Counted from the first letter of the stretch, positions 55,493-64,000 are shown. The stretch: DNA of 64,000 nt from Escherichia fergusonii ATCC 35469 (GCF_000026225.1 NC_011740.1:1426001-1490000); one strand, 5' to 3'. Made by a program: numbers and translations. The notes: generated by a model not told the origin, from the letters alone.

Positions 55493-55506
55493 TGTAACCT
55501 AATGTA
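55493..55506 (-). promoter_or_regulatory. RstA-box-like site upstream of asr
   Basis: The minus strand reads TACATTAGGTTACA against the RstA consensus TACATNTNGTTACA, with one mismatch. RstA activation of asr is established in E. coli, and rstA is 11 kb away in this window. Confidence 0.8.
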
Positions 55507-55645
55507 CAAGCGATATTGCACCTGCGGAAATTATTAATTTTATAATATTAACACAGTTATTTGTCCTGAAAATGTCAGACGCGACTGTTTGTATTTCGTA
55601 TTAACTACGGTAGGATATATTGCGAGTAATACAACACGTTAACTT

Positions 55646-55755
55646 TACTCTAAATAATTTGAGTTGCAGGACCAAACGCCAGTAGTATTTTTGAACAACA
55701 CTGGCATTGGCCCGGAAAGGCCGGGTAACACGCAACTTGAAGTATGGCGAGTATA
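55646..55755. repeat. ERIC-like repeat between asr and ynfM
   Basis: About 110 bp with ERIC-type ends: TACTCTAAATAATTTGAGTT at the left and CGCAACTTGAAGTATGGCGA plus GTATA at the right. The interior does not follow the usual ERIC middle and contains CGCCAGT / ACTGGCA and GGCCCGG / CCGGG pairings. Reported as a variant or replaced-centre ERIC. Confidence 0.65.
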
Positions 55756-55770
55756 CATGCAGACAGCGCA

Positions 55771-55875
55771 ATGAATCCTTTCATTTGGGTAATATTTGTA
55801 CTTCTGGCGCTTGATGCCGTCAGGGAATTAGCGGGCGAAGCGTCTATTCTGAGTTTTATTGTTGGTTTTTTATAA
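55771..55875 (+). CDS. Candidate 34-aa small hydrophobic protein
   Basis: ATG-initiated frame MNPFIWVIFVLLALDAVREL.. ending ILSFIVGFL. It has a hydrophobic N-terminal segment, a short charged middle (DAVRELAGEAS) and a second hydrophobic stretch, like known short membrane proteins. It stops 9 bp before a terminator that works in both directions. There is no clear Shine-Dalgarno and I do not recognise it. It lies directly after the ERIC-like repeat. Confidence 0.4.
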   Translation: MNPFIWVIFVLLALDAVRELAGEASILSFIVGFL

Positions 55876-55883
55876 AAATAACC

Positions 55884-55908
55884 CCCGACTATTTTAGTTA
55901 GGTCGGGG
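55884..55908. terminator. Bidirectional terminator after ynfM
   Basis: Stem CCCCGAC / GTCGGGG with an 11-12 nt loop. The minus strand is followed by GTTATTTTTAT and the plus strand by ATTATATTT. It ends ynfM and could also end the small ORF at 55771-55875. Confidence 0.88.
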
Positions 55909-55915
55909 ATTATAT

Positions 55916-57169
55916 TTACGCATGTAACCTTTGATGTAAGCTGCTACCTACTGCAATCGCCAGTATCAGCATCAAAGCTATAAAGCCACCTACTCCCAAC
56001 CAGCCGTAGTTATGCCAGAAGACACCGCCGAGTGTTCCGGCAATACTTGATCCCAGATAATAGCTAAACAGATATAGCGAGGAAGCCTGACCTTTTGCCC
56101 GCCGTGCACGAGGACCAATCCAACTGCTGGCAACAGAGTGTGCGGCAAAAAAACCAGCCGAGAACAGAAGCATTCCGGCAAAGATCAGCCACAGCGAACT
56201 CCATAAAGTGAGTAATAAACCAAACAGCATCAGCGCAATAGCTGATAACATCACAGGACCTCGCCCGTAACGAGTCGTCATTGCTCCCGCCTTAGGCGAA
56301 CTCCATGTTCCGGTGAGATACGCCAGCGATAACAACCCTACCACCGCCTGACTTAAGTGCCATGGCGAAAGCATCAGTCGGTATCCGATATAATTAAACA
56401 AGGTGACAAACGACCCCATTAATAAAAAACCTTCGATAAACAACAGCGGTAATCCGCGATCACGCCAGTGCAGACGAAAATTAATCATTAGCGTTTTGGG
56501 GCGCAGCGATGTGGGTCGAAAATGACGAGATTCCGGCAAAATTTTCCAGAACATGAGTGCTGATGCCAGCGCAAAACATCCAATCGCCGCGAGAGCAATG
56601 CGCCAGTTAAAAAAGTCGGTAAAAACACCGCTGATTAAACGCCCACTCATTCCGCCAATTGAGTTGCCACTAATGTATAGCCCCATAGAAAAAGCCACAA
56701 AGCTCGGGTGAATTTCCTCGCTTAAATACGTCATACCAACCGCCGCCACGCCACTTAATGACAGACCAATCAAGGCACGCATTATCAAAATGCCATGCCA
56801 GCTGGTCATCATGGTAGAAAGCAAGGTACAACACGATGCCAGTAACAGGGCGGTAACCATCACCGGTTTACGCCCGATAGCATCAGAAAGCGGCCCGGTA
56901 AACAATAAGCCCACCGCCAGCATCGCCGTTGAAATTGAAAGGGAAATACTGCTGCTGGCAGGAGATAAACCAAACTCTTGTGACAAAACAGGTAGAATAG
57001 GTTGCACACAATAAAGCAGTGCAAAAGTTGCCAGCCCTGCAGAGAAGAGCGCCAGTGTGACGCGCATAAACTGGGGAGTACCACGTTTTATATAGACATT
57101 CGGCTGGGATAGCTTTTTTCCGTCAATATCGCTCGCCGTTGCGCCATCGACAGTTGTAATACGACTCAC
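55916..57169 (-). CDS. ynfM: MFS transporter YnfM
   Basis: Putative 12-helix drug/arabinose-type efflux protein; E. coli substrate poorly defined. A GTG start at 57169 is chosen: AAGGAA is well placed before it and it gives 417 aa with the K-12-like (M)SRITTVDG start. A longer frame to 57220 is not supported. The MFS motif between helices 2 and 3 is GPLSDAIGRKPVM. Divergent from ynfL. Confidence 0.93.
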   Translation of the reverse strand: MSRITTVDGATASDIDGKKLSQPNVYIKRGTPQFMRVTLALFSAGLATFALLYCVQPILPVLSQEFGLSPASSSISLSISTAMLAVGLLFTGPLSDAIGRKPVMVTALLLASCCTLLSTMMTSWHGILIMRALIGLSLSGVAAVGMTYLSEEIHPSFVAFSMGLYISGNSIGGMSGRLISGVFTDFFNWRIALAAIGCFALASALMFWKILPESRHFRPTSLRPKTLMINFRLHWRDRGLPLLFIEGFLLMGSFVTLFNYIGYRLMLSPWHLSQAVVGLLSLAYLTGTWSSPKAGAMTTRYGRGPVMLSAIALMLFGLLLTLWSSLWLIFAGMLLFSAGFFAAHSVASSWIGPRARRAKGQASSLYLFSYYLGSSIAGTLGGVFWHNYGWLGVGGFIALMLILAIAVGSSLHQRLHA

Positions 57170-57289
57170 TTGATTTCCTTGCTCTACATCCCCGTAATTA
57201 TCGGTAACGGGTATGACCACACCCTAAGCGTAGAAAAATCCGATTATTATGTCTAATATATTAATAATCTTAAATAAGACGTTTTAAAT

Positions 57290-58189
57290 ATGAATATAGA
57301 ATTGCGTCATCTCCGCTATTTTGTCGCAGTGGCAGAGGAACTCCATTTTGGGCGAGCTGCGGCGCGGCTTAACATTTCTCAGCCACCACTTAGCCAGCAA
57401 ATCCAGATTCTGGAACAGCAAATTGGTGCGCGATTACTGGCACGAACAAACCGAAGTGTGGCGCTCACTGCGGCAGGAAGGCAGTTTTTGGCAGACTGTC
57501 GCCAAATCCTTGGACTGGTGAATGATGCCGCTGCAAGGGCAGAGCGTCTGCATCAGGGCGAAGAAGGGGAGCTACGTATTGGCTTTACCTCGTCGGCGCC
57601 ATTTATAAAAGCTGTATCGGACACCTTGTCGTTATTTCGTCACGACTATCCTGAAGTGCATTTACAAACCAGGGAAATGAATACACGCGAACAAATTGCG
57701 CCGCTTAACGAAGGTACGCTCGACCTCGGTTTGCTGCGCAATACACCGTTACCGGACACGCTGAATTATGCCGTCATCCGCCACGAACCGTTGATGGCCC
57801 TCGTTCCTCAAGCTCATGCTCTGGCGAAAAAAAAGAGAGTTACGCTGGCTGAACTGGTTAAAGAACCCTTTGTTTTTTTTGATCCGCAGGTAGGTACTGG
57901 CCTGTATGACGACATTCTTGGTCTAATGCGTCGCTATAACCTGACGCCATTGATTACTCAGGAAGTTGGTGAAGCAATGACCATTATTGGGCTGGTAGCA
58001 GCAGGGTTAGGCGTTTCTATTCTTCCTGCGTCTTTCGAGCGGGTACAACTGGAGGAAATGTGTTGGTTACCCATCGCAGAAGAGGACGCAGTATCTGAAA
58101 TGTGGCTGGTTTGGCCAAAACATCGGGAACAGAGTCAAGCTGCCGTGCGCTTTCGTGATCAGCTGCTGAACGCAGCGAGATGCACATAA
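57290..58189 (+). CDS. ynfL: LysR-family regulator YnfL
   Basis: 299 aa. The N-terminal LysR helix-turn-helix is FVAVAEELHFGRAAARLNISQPPLSQQIQ (two halves at about 10-37), followed by a typical effector domain (about 90-295). It is divergent from ynfM across 120 AT-rich bp, the usual arrangement for a LysR regulator and its target. Effector unknown. Confidence 0.93.
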   Translation: MNIELRHLRYFVAVAEELHFGRAAARLNISQPPLSQQIQILEQQIGARLLARTNRSVALTAAGRQFLADCRQILGLVNDAAARAERLHQGEEGELRIGFTSSAPFIKAVSDTLSLFRHDYPEVHLQTREMNTREQIAPLNEGTLDLGLLRNTPLPDTLNYAVIRHEPLMALVPQAHALAKKKRVTLAELVKEPFVFFDPQVGTGLYDDILGLMRRYNLTPLITQEVGEAMTIIGLVAAGLGVSILPASFERVQLEEMCWLPIAEEDAVSEMWLVWPKHREQSQAAVRFRDQLLNAARCT

Positions 58190-58317
58190 TTTGGCTCAAC
58201 AGTCATGAAAAATGTGCGTCAAATCACACGGCTAAGTAAAATTTTTCCGTTACGTGTTGAAGTGCTTCACCATAACCGACAAATTATTTCGGAGCGCGAA
58301 AATATAGGGAGTCAGAG

Positions 58318-59538
58318 GTGGTTGCTGAAAGTCAGCCAGGGCATATCGATCAAATTAAGCAAACTAACGCAGGTGCGGTCTATCGCCTGATAGATCAGCT
58401 TGGCCCGGTTTCGCGGATCGATCTTTCTCGTCTGGCGCAACTGGCACCAGCCAGTATTACAAAAATCGTGCGCGAAATGCTCGAAGCGCATTTGGTGCAG
58501 GAGCTGGAGATCAAAGAAGCGGGGAACCGGGGACGACCTGCGGTTGGTCTGGTGGTTGAAACCGAAGCCTGGCACTATCTTTCTATCCGAATTGGCCGTG
58601 GCGAGATATTCCTTGCGCTGCGCGATCTTAGTAGCAAATTGGTTGTCGAGGATCGCCTCGATTTGCCGCTACAGTCTGAAACGCCATTATTACAACGCAT
58701 TCTCCATCAGGTTGATCAATTTTTTATTCGTCATCAGCAGAAACTGGAGCGATTGACGTCCATCGCCATAACCATGCCCGGAATCATTGATACTGAGAAT
58801 GGAATTGTGCACCGAATGCCGTTTTATGATGATGTTAAAGAGATGCCCTTGGGAGCTGCATTAGAAACGCATACTGGTGTTCCTGTTTATATTCAACATG
58901 ATATCAGTGCCTGGACGATGGCTGAGGCGTTATTTGGTGCTTCCCGTGGCGCGCGCGATGTCATCCAGGTGGTGATTGATCACAACGTAGGTGCCGGAGT
59001 GATCACCGATGGGCATTTACTTCACGCGGGGAGCAGTAGCCTGGTTGAAATTGGCCATACCCAGGTAGATCCTTATGGCAAACGCTGTTACTGCGGCAAC
59101 CACGGATGCCTTGAAACTATTGCCAGTGTTGATAGCGTACTGGAACTGGCTCAGTTGCGACTGAATCAGTCGATGAGTTCGATATTGCATGGTCAGCCAC
59201 TGACTGTAGACTCGTTGTGTCAGGCTGCTTTGCTCGGTGACTTGCTGGCGCGGGATATTATTACCGGTGTTGGTCAGCATGTGGGGCGTATCCTCGCCAT
59301 TATGGTGAATTTATTCAACCCGCAAAAAATACTTATTGGATCACCCCTAAACAAAGCTGCTGAGGTGCTTTTCCCGGCGATATCCAATAGCATTCGTCAA
59401 CAGGCACTTCCGGCCTATAGTCAACATATGACTGTAGAAAGTACCCAATTTACCAATCAGGGAACCATGGCGGGAGCAGCACTGGTAAAAGACGCGATGT
59501 ATAGCGGCTCTTTGTTGATTCGTCTATTACAGGGTTAA
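58318..59538 (+). CDS. mlc: Glucose-responsive transcriptional repressor Mlc
   Basis: ROK-family repressor of ptsG, manXYZ, malT and others, relieved by binding to dephosphorylated EIICB-Glc (PtsG). 406 aa from GTG 58318, the known start type. The helix-turn-helix is IDLSRLAQLAPASITKIV. The Zn-binding CYCGNHGC is intact, and the ROK fold IQHDISAWTMAEALFG is near-identical to K-12. Confidence 0.97.
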   Translation: MVAESQPGHIDQIKQTNAGAVYRLIDQLGPVSRIDLSRLAQLAPASITKIVREMLEAHLVQELEIKEAGNRGRPAVGLVVETEAWHYLSIRIGRGEIFLALRDLSSKLVVEDRLDLPLQSETPLLQRILHQVDQFFIRHQQKLERLTSIAITMPGIIDTENGIVHRMPFYDDVKEMPLGAALETHTGVPVYIQHDISAWTMAEALFGASRGARDVIQVVIDHNVGAGVITDGHLLHAGSSSLVEIGHTQVDPYGKRCYCGNHGCLETIASVDSVLELAQLRLNQSMSSILHGQPLTVDSLCQAALLGDLLARDIITGVGQHVGRILAIMVNLFNPQKILIGSPLNKAAEVLFPAISNSIRQQALPAYSQHMTVESTQFTNQGTMAGAALVKDAMYSGSLLIRLLQG

Positions 59539-59662
59539 CATTTTTTAACTGTTCTACGAAAATTTGCGCTAACTCAATCTGAATCTCATCGCCTTAACTT
59601 AGACTTTTCTATCGTTTTATTAATCTGGCTTATATTTTCGAAGCATAACGGTGGAGTTAGTG

Positions 59663-60358
59663 ATGCTAAAGCGTTTCTTTATTACCGGTACAGACACTTC
59701 TGTTGGAAAAACGGTAGTTTCCCGCGCATTGCTACAGGCGTTAGCATCGGAGGGTAAAGTAGTCGCGGGTTATAAACCCGTGGCCAAGGGGAGCAAAGAG
59801 ACAGCGGAAGGCCTACGCAACAAAGATGCGTTGGTATTACAAAGCGTCTCAACCATTTCATTGCCTTATGAGGCAGTAAATCCCATTGCGCTAAGTGAAG
59901 AAGAAAGTAGCGTGGCGCACAGCTGCCCGATCAACTACACCTTGATCTCCAACGGTCTTGCTAAGCTGACGGAAAAGGTGGAACACGTCGTGGTTGAAGG
60001 CACGGGGGGATGGCGTAGTTTGATGAATGATCTACGCCCTTTGTCAGAATGGGTAGTGCAAGAACAGTTACCCGTGGTGATGGTCGTCGGTATCCAGGAA
60101 GGTTGTATAAACCACGCCTTACTGACGGCGCAGGCCATTGCCAATGACGGCCTGCCGCTAATTGGCTGGGTAGCAAATCGCATTAACCCAGGTCTGGCGC
60201 ACTATGCCGAAATTATTGATGTGCTGAGCAAAAAAATTCCTGCGCCATTGATTGGTGAATTGCCTTATCTGCCTCGTGCTGAGCAACGCGAACTGGGGCA
60301 ATATATTCGTTTATCTATGCTCGACCGGGTGTTGTCGGTAAATAGAATCGGGATGTAA
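59663..60358 (+). CDS. bioD2: Dethiobiotin synthetase homologue BioD2 (YnfK)
   Basis: ATP-dependent carboxylase-type enzyme paralogous to BioD. 231 aa from ATG 59663, which gives the K-12 length and follows GGAG. The P-loop GTDTSVGKT is at residues 8-16 and VVEGTGGW is the Mg/ATP motif. Physiological role is uncertain because bioD exists in the bio operon. Its 3' end overlaps clcB antisense by 48 bp. Confidence 0.94.
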   Translation: MLKRFFITGTDTSVGKTVVSRALLQALASEGKVVAGYKPVAKGSKETAEGLRNKDALVLQSVSTISLPYEAVNPIALSEEESSVAHSCPINYTLISNGLAKLTEKVEHVVVEGTGGWRSLMNDLRPLSEWVVQEQLPVVMVVGIQEGCINHALLTAQAIANDGLPLIGWVANRINPGLAHYAEIIDVLSKKIPAPLIGELPYLPRAEQRELGQYIRLSMLDRVLSVNRIGM

Positions 60359-61594
60359 CGATCGCGAAATCACCGTCGCTAATACACATGCCAGCAATAA
60401 ACCGGGGAGTAGTTGATACTCTCCGGTCATTTCGCAAATCATTAATGTCGACATAATTGGCGCATGAGTGGTTGCCGCCAGCAGCGTCGCCATGCCACTT
60501 AATCCCAGCAAAATAACCTGAGCATCAGGGCCTTGCCCCAGTACACGCCCAAAGATCATGCCAATTGCCAGGCCAATAAACAGGGTAGGCGTAAAAACGC
60601 CACCTGGCGCGCCGGAGCCACTACTGGCAAGTACCGCCAGTAATTTACAGATAAAAATCCCCGCTATTACAGTCAACAAGGGGGGCGAAAGTAAGAATGC
60701 TTGTACCACGCTGTAGCCATTACCCCAGACCGTGGGCGTCATTAACGAAAGCAAACCCACACACAACCCGCCCAATGCCAGTTGACATGGAGGGGATAAT
60801 TTCAAGCGCAGAAAACCATTGTGGCTGATGCGCATTAACGCCAGTAGCAGTGGGCCGCTTATTCCCATCAGCAGACCACAACACACCACCAATAAATAGT
60901 CGCTAGTGTGAATTTCCAGCGTAGCAGGCACGTGGTAGAGCAGGGCGCTACCCCCGTTAAATAAATAAGTGGTGAGCAAAGCTACCACCGCAGAAATAAT
61001 CACCGGGCCGAGTGAGGTCAGCAAAAAGGTGCCAAAGAGAATTTCGGCAATAAACAGACTTCCTGCTAACGGGGCGTGATAAGCACTTGCCATTCCTGCT
61101 GATGCTCCGCAGGCAATCCATAATTTCCACTCTTCGGCTGGCGTGAAACGCTTCGCCAGAAACGATGCGGCCAGTGAAGCCAGCAAGATCATGGCACCTT
61201 CCCGACCAATCGCACTGCCGCTTGCGACGACTAACAAAGATGCAAGTGACTTCACCAGACTGGTTGCATAATCAAATTGCCCATCGGTTTGCAGTGCCTC
61301 CATATAATCACAAGGTGCATGAGGTCTCTGGCGATTTAATTTTTGCCAGCCCCAGAGGAGTGCTCCCGCAGCCAGTCCACCTGAGGCCGGTGTTAATACT
61401 CTTCGCCAGCCAGAAAGTTCTGTCGCCGCGTTGACCAGGCTACCGGAGTTGTTACTGAGAAATAACCATTCAAGCAACAACATGGCATGCCGAAACCCGG
61501 CGACAGCCATGGCGGCAACAACACCTATAAAAGAGGCAATAAGCAAATGGCGAAATAGTGTTCGTGGATTAGCAAAAATAGGACGTGGGTACAT
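60311..61594 (-). CDS. clcB: CLC-family chloride channel/transporter ClcB
   Basis: Voltage-gated-type ClC protein; ClcA and ClcB together help in extreme acid resistance. From ATG 61594 it is 427 aa; a TTG 15 bp upstream is an alternative, and neither has a clear ribosome site. CLC motifs GREGAM (gating Glu) and GAPGGVFTP are present, and GMATLLAATTHAPIMSTLM is conserved. The C-terminus overlaps bioD2 tail-to-tail. Confidence 0.93.
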   Translation of the reverse strand: MYPRPIFANPRTLFRHLLIASFIGVVAAMAVAGFRHAMLLLEWLFLSNNSGSLVNAATELSGWRRVLTPASGGLAAGALLWGWQKLNRQRPHAPCDYMEALQTDGQFDYATSLVKSLASLLVVASGSAIGREGAMILLASLAASFLAKRFTPAEEWKLWIACGASAGMASAYHAPLAGSLFIAEILFGTFLLTSLGPVIISAVVALLTTYLFNGGSALLYHVPATLEIHTSDYLLVVCCGLLMGISGPLLLALMRISHNGFLRLKLSPPCQLALGGLCVGLLSLMTPTVWGNGYSVVQAFLLSPPLLTVIAGIFICKLLAVLASSGSGAPGGVFTPTLFIGLAIGMIFGRVLGQGPDAQVILLGLSGMATLLAATTHAPIMSTLMICEMTGEYQLLPGLLLACVLATVISRSLHPDSIYRQHPVEHR

Positions 61595-61707
61595 TGTTGC
61601 GTAAGACAAAGGAGACAGAAGGAATATTTTGCGGTGAAAGCAGCATTAAGGCAAAAGCACTACGTGCGTATTTAGCCCGGTAACAGGAAGTTACCAGGCA
61701 TACCTGG

Positions 61708-62853
61708 TTAAGCCTCGTGGATATTCAATACCCGACGAGTGCGGCCCGAACTGAGATAATCAGCGATATAATCTTGTGAGATCTCACCATTGTATCGTCC
61801 ATCTTCATCGACAATTGGCATCCAACTGGTGTTACTTTCATACAGACGGGAGAGCACAATACGCAGGTTATCTTCTGCTTTACCGCTGATGCGGAAAGGA
61901 TGGATAAGATCGGCACATGTGCCGCTGGCATCACGCGCTTCGCGCCGCTTTACAAAACCAAGCGGTTTGCCGTTGCTATCTACCACGGTAACGGCCCGAA
62001 TATCGTTATCATCCATTATGCCGAATGCTTCATGTAGTGCAGTATCGGGGCGAACGGTAATTGTTGGCTGTTGATCCGTCACATCCCCGGCAGAAACCAG
62101 TAACAGACGTTTAAGCGTTCGGTCCTGCCCCACAAAGGAACCGACAAATTCATTCGCCGGTTTAGCCAGCAGCTCATCCGGGCTTGCGCACTGGACAATG
62201 CGCCCCTGGCGAAATACCGCAATGCGGTCACCCAGTTTTAAGGCTTCGTCAATATCGTGGCTGACCAGCATTACCGTCTTTTTCAGTTTGCGTTGCATCT
62301 CCAGAAACTGATTCTGAATTACTTCCCGGTTGATGGGATCAACAGCACCAAAAGGCTCATCCATCAGCAATACCGGAGGATCAGCGGCCAGGGCGCGAAT
62401 AACGCCGATGCGTTGTTGTTGGCCGCCAGACATCTCTTTGGGATAACGGTGAAGGAATTTTTTTGCATCCATCGCCACCATCTCCATTAACTCTTCAGCC
62501 CGTTGTTTACAGCGAGTTTTATCCCAACCGAGCATCCGGGGTACTACGGTAATGTTTTCCTCAATGGTCATATTGGGAAATAAACCAATTTGCTGGATCA
62601 CATAACCGATGTTGCGCCGCAGAGTCACGCTGTCCATGTCATTTGTATTTTGCCCGTTGATCAAAATATTGCCGGAGCTTGGCGTAATCAGACGGTTAAT
62701 CATTTTCAGTGTCGTCGTCTTACCACACCCTGAAGGGCCAAGCAGAACACACATTTCACCTTCAGGAACGTTCAGATTGACATTGTCGACAGCCTTCAGC
62801 GGCTGCCCCTGTTTTTGAATGAAGTGTTTGCTGAGGTTTTCTAGTTTTATCAT
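61708..62853 (-). CDS. osmV: Osmoprotectant ABC transporter ATP-binding protein OsmV
   Basis: ATPase of an OsmU-type glycine betaine/choline-O-sulfate importer. 381 aa from ATG 62853 (MIKLENLSKHF). Walker A GPSGCGKTT, signature SGGQQQR and Walker B LLMDEPFGAVDP are in the first 165 residues. Two CBS domains at about 250-375 probably sense ionic strength. Start and osmW stop share ATGA (62850-62853). It closely resembles Salmonella OsmV; K-12 lacks it beside clcB. Confidence 0.88.
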   Translation of the reverse strand: MIKLENLSKHFIQKQGQPLKAVDNVNLNVPEGEMCVLLGPSGCGKTTTLKMINRLITPSSGNILINGQNTNDMDSVTLRRNIGYVIQQIGLFPNMTIEENITVVPRMLGWDKTRCKQRAEELMEMVAMDAKKFLHRYPKEMSGGQQQRIGVIRALAADPPVLLMDEPFGAVDPINREVIQNQFLEMQRKLKKTVMLVSHDIDEALKLGDRIAVFRQGRIVQCASPDELLAKPANEFVGSFVGQDRTLKRLLLVSAGDVTDQQPTITVRPDTALHEAFGIMDDNDIRAVTVVDSNGKPLGFVKRREARDASGTCADLIHPFRISGKAEDNLRIVLSRLYESNTSWMPIVDEDGRYNGEISQDYIADYLSSGRTRRVLNIHEA

Positions 62854-63500
62854 TTTCGTATCCCCTTTGGAGTCAGTACGACCTGCAGACGGTGAAGCAG
62901 CCAGTCGAGCACAATAGCCAGTAAACAAATCAGTAGCGCACCAGAAATCAACATACGCATATCGCTGCCGCCGATACCATTAAGCAACAACAGCCCCAGA
63001 CCGCCTGCGCCAATCACTGCGGCAATGGCCATTACGCCGATATTCATCACTACTGCCGTGCGGATACCACCAAAAATAACCGGTAGGGCCATTGGGATCT
63101 CAACCCAACGCAGGCGTTGCCAGAAGGTCATGCCTATGCCGCGTCCAGCTTCACGCAAACCTGGTGGCAGGCTATCAAGGGCCGTATGGGTATTACGCAC
63201 AATGGGCAAAAGTGAGTAGAGAAACACGGCGGTAATCGCCGGGAGAGCGCCGATACCCTGACCGAACAGTGAAAAGAGTGGGATCATCAGGCCAAAAAGT
63301 GCGACCGATGGAATGGTTAATAGCAAGGTCGCGGTTCCAAGAATCGGTGTTGCCAGCCATTTATGACGGACAATTAAAATGCCCAGTGGAATACCGATAA
63401 TAATGGCGAGTCCGACGGCAAGGGCCACCAGCCATAAGTGCTGTAAGGTAAGGGCAGCAAGGTATCCGGCATTATCAATAAGGTAATTTAACGTCTCCAT
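62850..63500 (-). CDS. osmW: Osmoprotectant ABC transporter permease OsmW
   Basis: 216 aa with about five to six helices. The permease EAA-type loop LREAGRGIGMTFWQRLRWVEIPMA (two parts at about 118-141) docks on the ATPase. Only one permease gene is visible; the Salmonella operon has a second (osmY) on the far side of osmX, which would be beyond the window. Confidence 0.87.
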   Translation of the reverse strand: METLNYLIDNAGYLAALTLQHLWLVALAVGLAIIIGIPLGILIVRHKWLATPILGTATLLLTIPSVALFGLMIPLFSLFGQGIGALPAITAVFLYSLLPIVRNTHTALDSLPPGLREAGRGIGMTFWQRLRWVEIPMALPVIFGGIRTAVVMNIGVMAIAAVIGAGGLGLLLLNGIGGSDMRMLISGALLICLLAIVLDWLLHRLQVVLTPKGIRK

Positions 63501-63509
63501 ATGCGCTCC

Positions 63510-64000
63510 TTACAGCAAATTTTTCTGTTGCAGGAATTCACGGGCGACCTGCTGTGGCGACTGATGGTCGATATCGACTTTGGCGTTAAGCGTAGAAATT
63601 ATGTCGTTATCGAGTAAACCAGAAAGGGTGTTGAGTGCATCAGCAAGACCAGGATTGGCATCAAGAATCTCTTTACGCACTACGGGGGTAACGGCGTAGC
63701 TGGGAAAGAAGCCTTTATCATCTTCAAGGACTTTTAAATCAAAACCTTTTACGCGCCCGTCAGTGGTATAAACCAATCCCGCATCGACAAAACCATCACG
63801 AACGGCGTTATACACAAGGCCTGGGTCCATCTGGCGAATTTGCGGGCGGTCGAGTTCCATTACATAGGTTTGCTGCAATGGCTTCATCCCATCGCTACGG
63901 CCTGAAAATTCCAGGTCCAGGCCCAGTAACCAGTTATTATCGGGATCGGTTTGCCGAAGATGCTCAATTTTCGCCACCATCTCTGACATGGTAGTGATAT
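63510..64000 (-). CDS. osmX: Osmoprotectant-binding periplasmic protein OsmX, C-terminal part (cut by window end)
   Basis: Open frame running off the window; about 162 residues are visible and the true start is outside. It shows the OpuC/ProX-like fold: NWLLGLDLEFSGRSDGM, then MELDRPQIRQMDPGLVYNAVRDG and DAGLVYTTDGRVKGFDLKVLEDDKGFFPSYAVTPVV (read in parts). The ending is REFLQQKNLL. It is 9 bp upstream of osmW in the operon. Confidence 0.85.
   Translation of the reverse strand, partial: ITTMSEMVAKIEHLRQTDPDNNWLLGLDLEFSGRSDGMKPLQQTYVMELDRPQIRQMDPGLVYNAVRDGFVDAGLVYTTDGRVKGFDLKVLEDDKGFFPSYAVTPVVRKEILDANPGLADALNTLSGLLDNDIISTLNAKVDIDHQSPQQVAREFLQQKNLL

Noticed and set aside
57170..57289. LysR operator for YnfL
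   Set aside because: AT-rich with several weak T-N11-A pairs; no single site stands out enough to annotate.

Overview
The window reads as the replication-terminus part of an Escherichia chromosome. Gene order from sodB to the clcB/osmU edge follows the E. coli K-12 block sodB-mepH-grxD-lhr-rnt-gloA-nemA-nemR-...-tyrS-...-rsx-...-fumA-fumC-tus-rstBA-...-pntAB-...-mlc-clcB, inverted relative to K-12 numbering. Many products (TyrS, SodC, PdxH, Mlc, PntAB) look nearly identical to the K-12 proteins as I remember them. Others (Lhr, YdgA, MepH, RstB) differ at many positions, and several K-12 loci are missing or replaced. This suggests an Escherichia lineage outside typical E. coli, for example one of the uidA-negative species. 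That species guess is inference.

Layout. 1-11.2 kb: partial sodB, mepH, grxD, lhr-rnt, gloA, the nemR-nemA electrophile-reduction unit, ydhL, ydhF. 11.2-17.9 kb: periplasmic sodC, the ydhIJK efflux-type operon divergent from slyA, slyB, anmK, mliC. 17.9-21.6 kb: pdxH, tyrS, pdxY, gstA. 21.7-30.1 kb: dtpA, then the rsxABCDGE-nth operon, which pairs a membrane electron-transfer complex that reduces SoxR with endonuclease III. 30.2-38.0 kb: ydgK, cnu, blr, ydgJ, add, malY with a malX relic, ydgA, manA. 38.2-44.6 kb: fumA, fumC, the replication arrest gene tus with its TerB-like site, and the rstAB two-component system. 44.6-51.7 kb: ydgC, folM, ydgI, ydgH, pntAB. 51.8-58.2 kb: a CHASE4-GGDEF-EAL gene where K-12 has tqsA-mdtJI, then ydgD, ydgU, asr, ynfM, ynfL. 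58.3-64 kb: mlc, bioD2, clcB, and an osmU-type osmoprotectant ABC operon cut by the window end.

Themes. Several genes handle oxidative or electrophile stress (sodB, sodC, grxD, gloA, nemA, gstA, rsx, fumC, nth). An acid/low-Mg regulatory chain is visible in the DNA: a PhoP-box-like site precedes rstA and an RstA-box-like site precedes asr. No tRNA, rRNA, phage, IS or CRISPR was seen. Accessory signals are modest: ERIC-like repeats (one inside the sodB leader), the malX relic marking a deletion, the c-di-GMP gene replacement, two unannotated small ORF candidates and osmU. I did not find a convincing undescribed multi-gene system.
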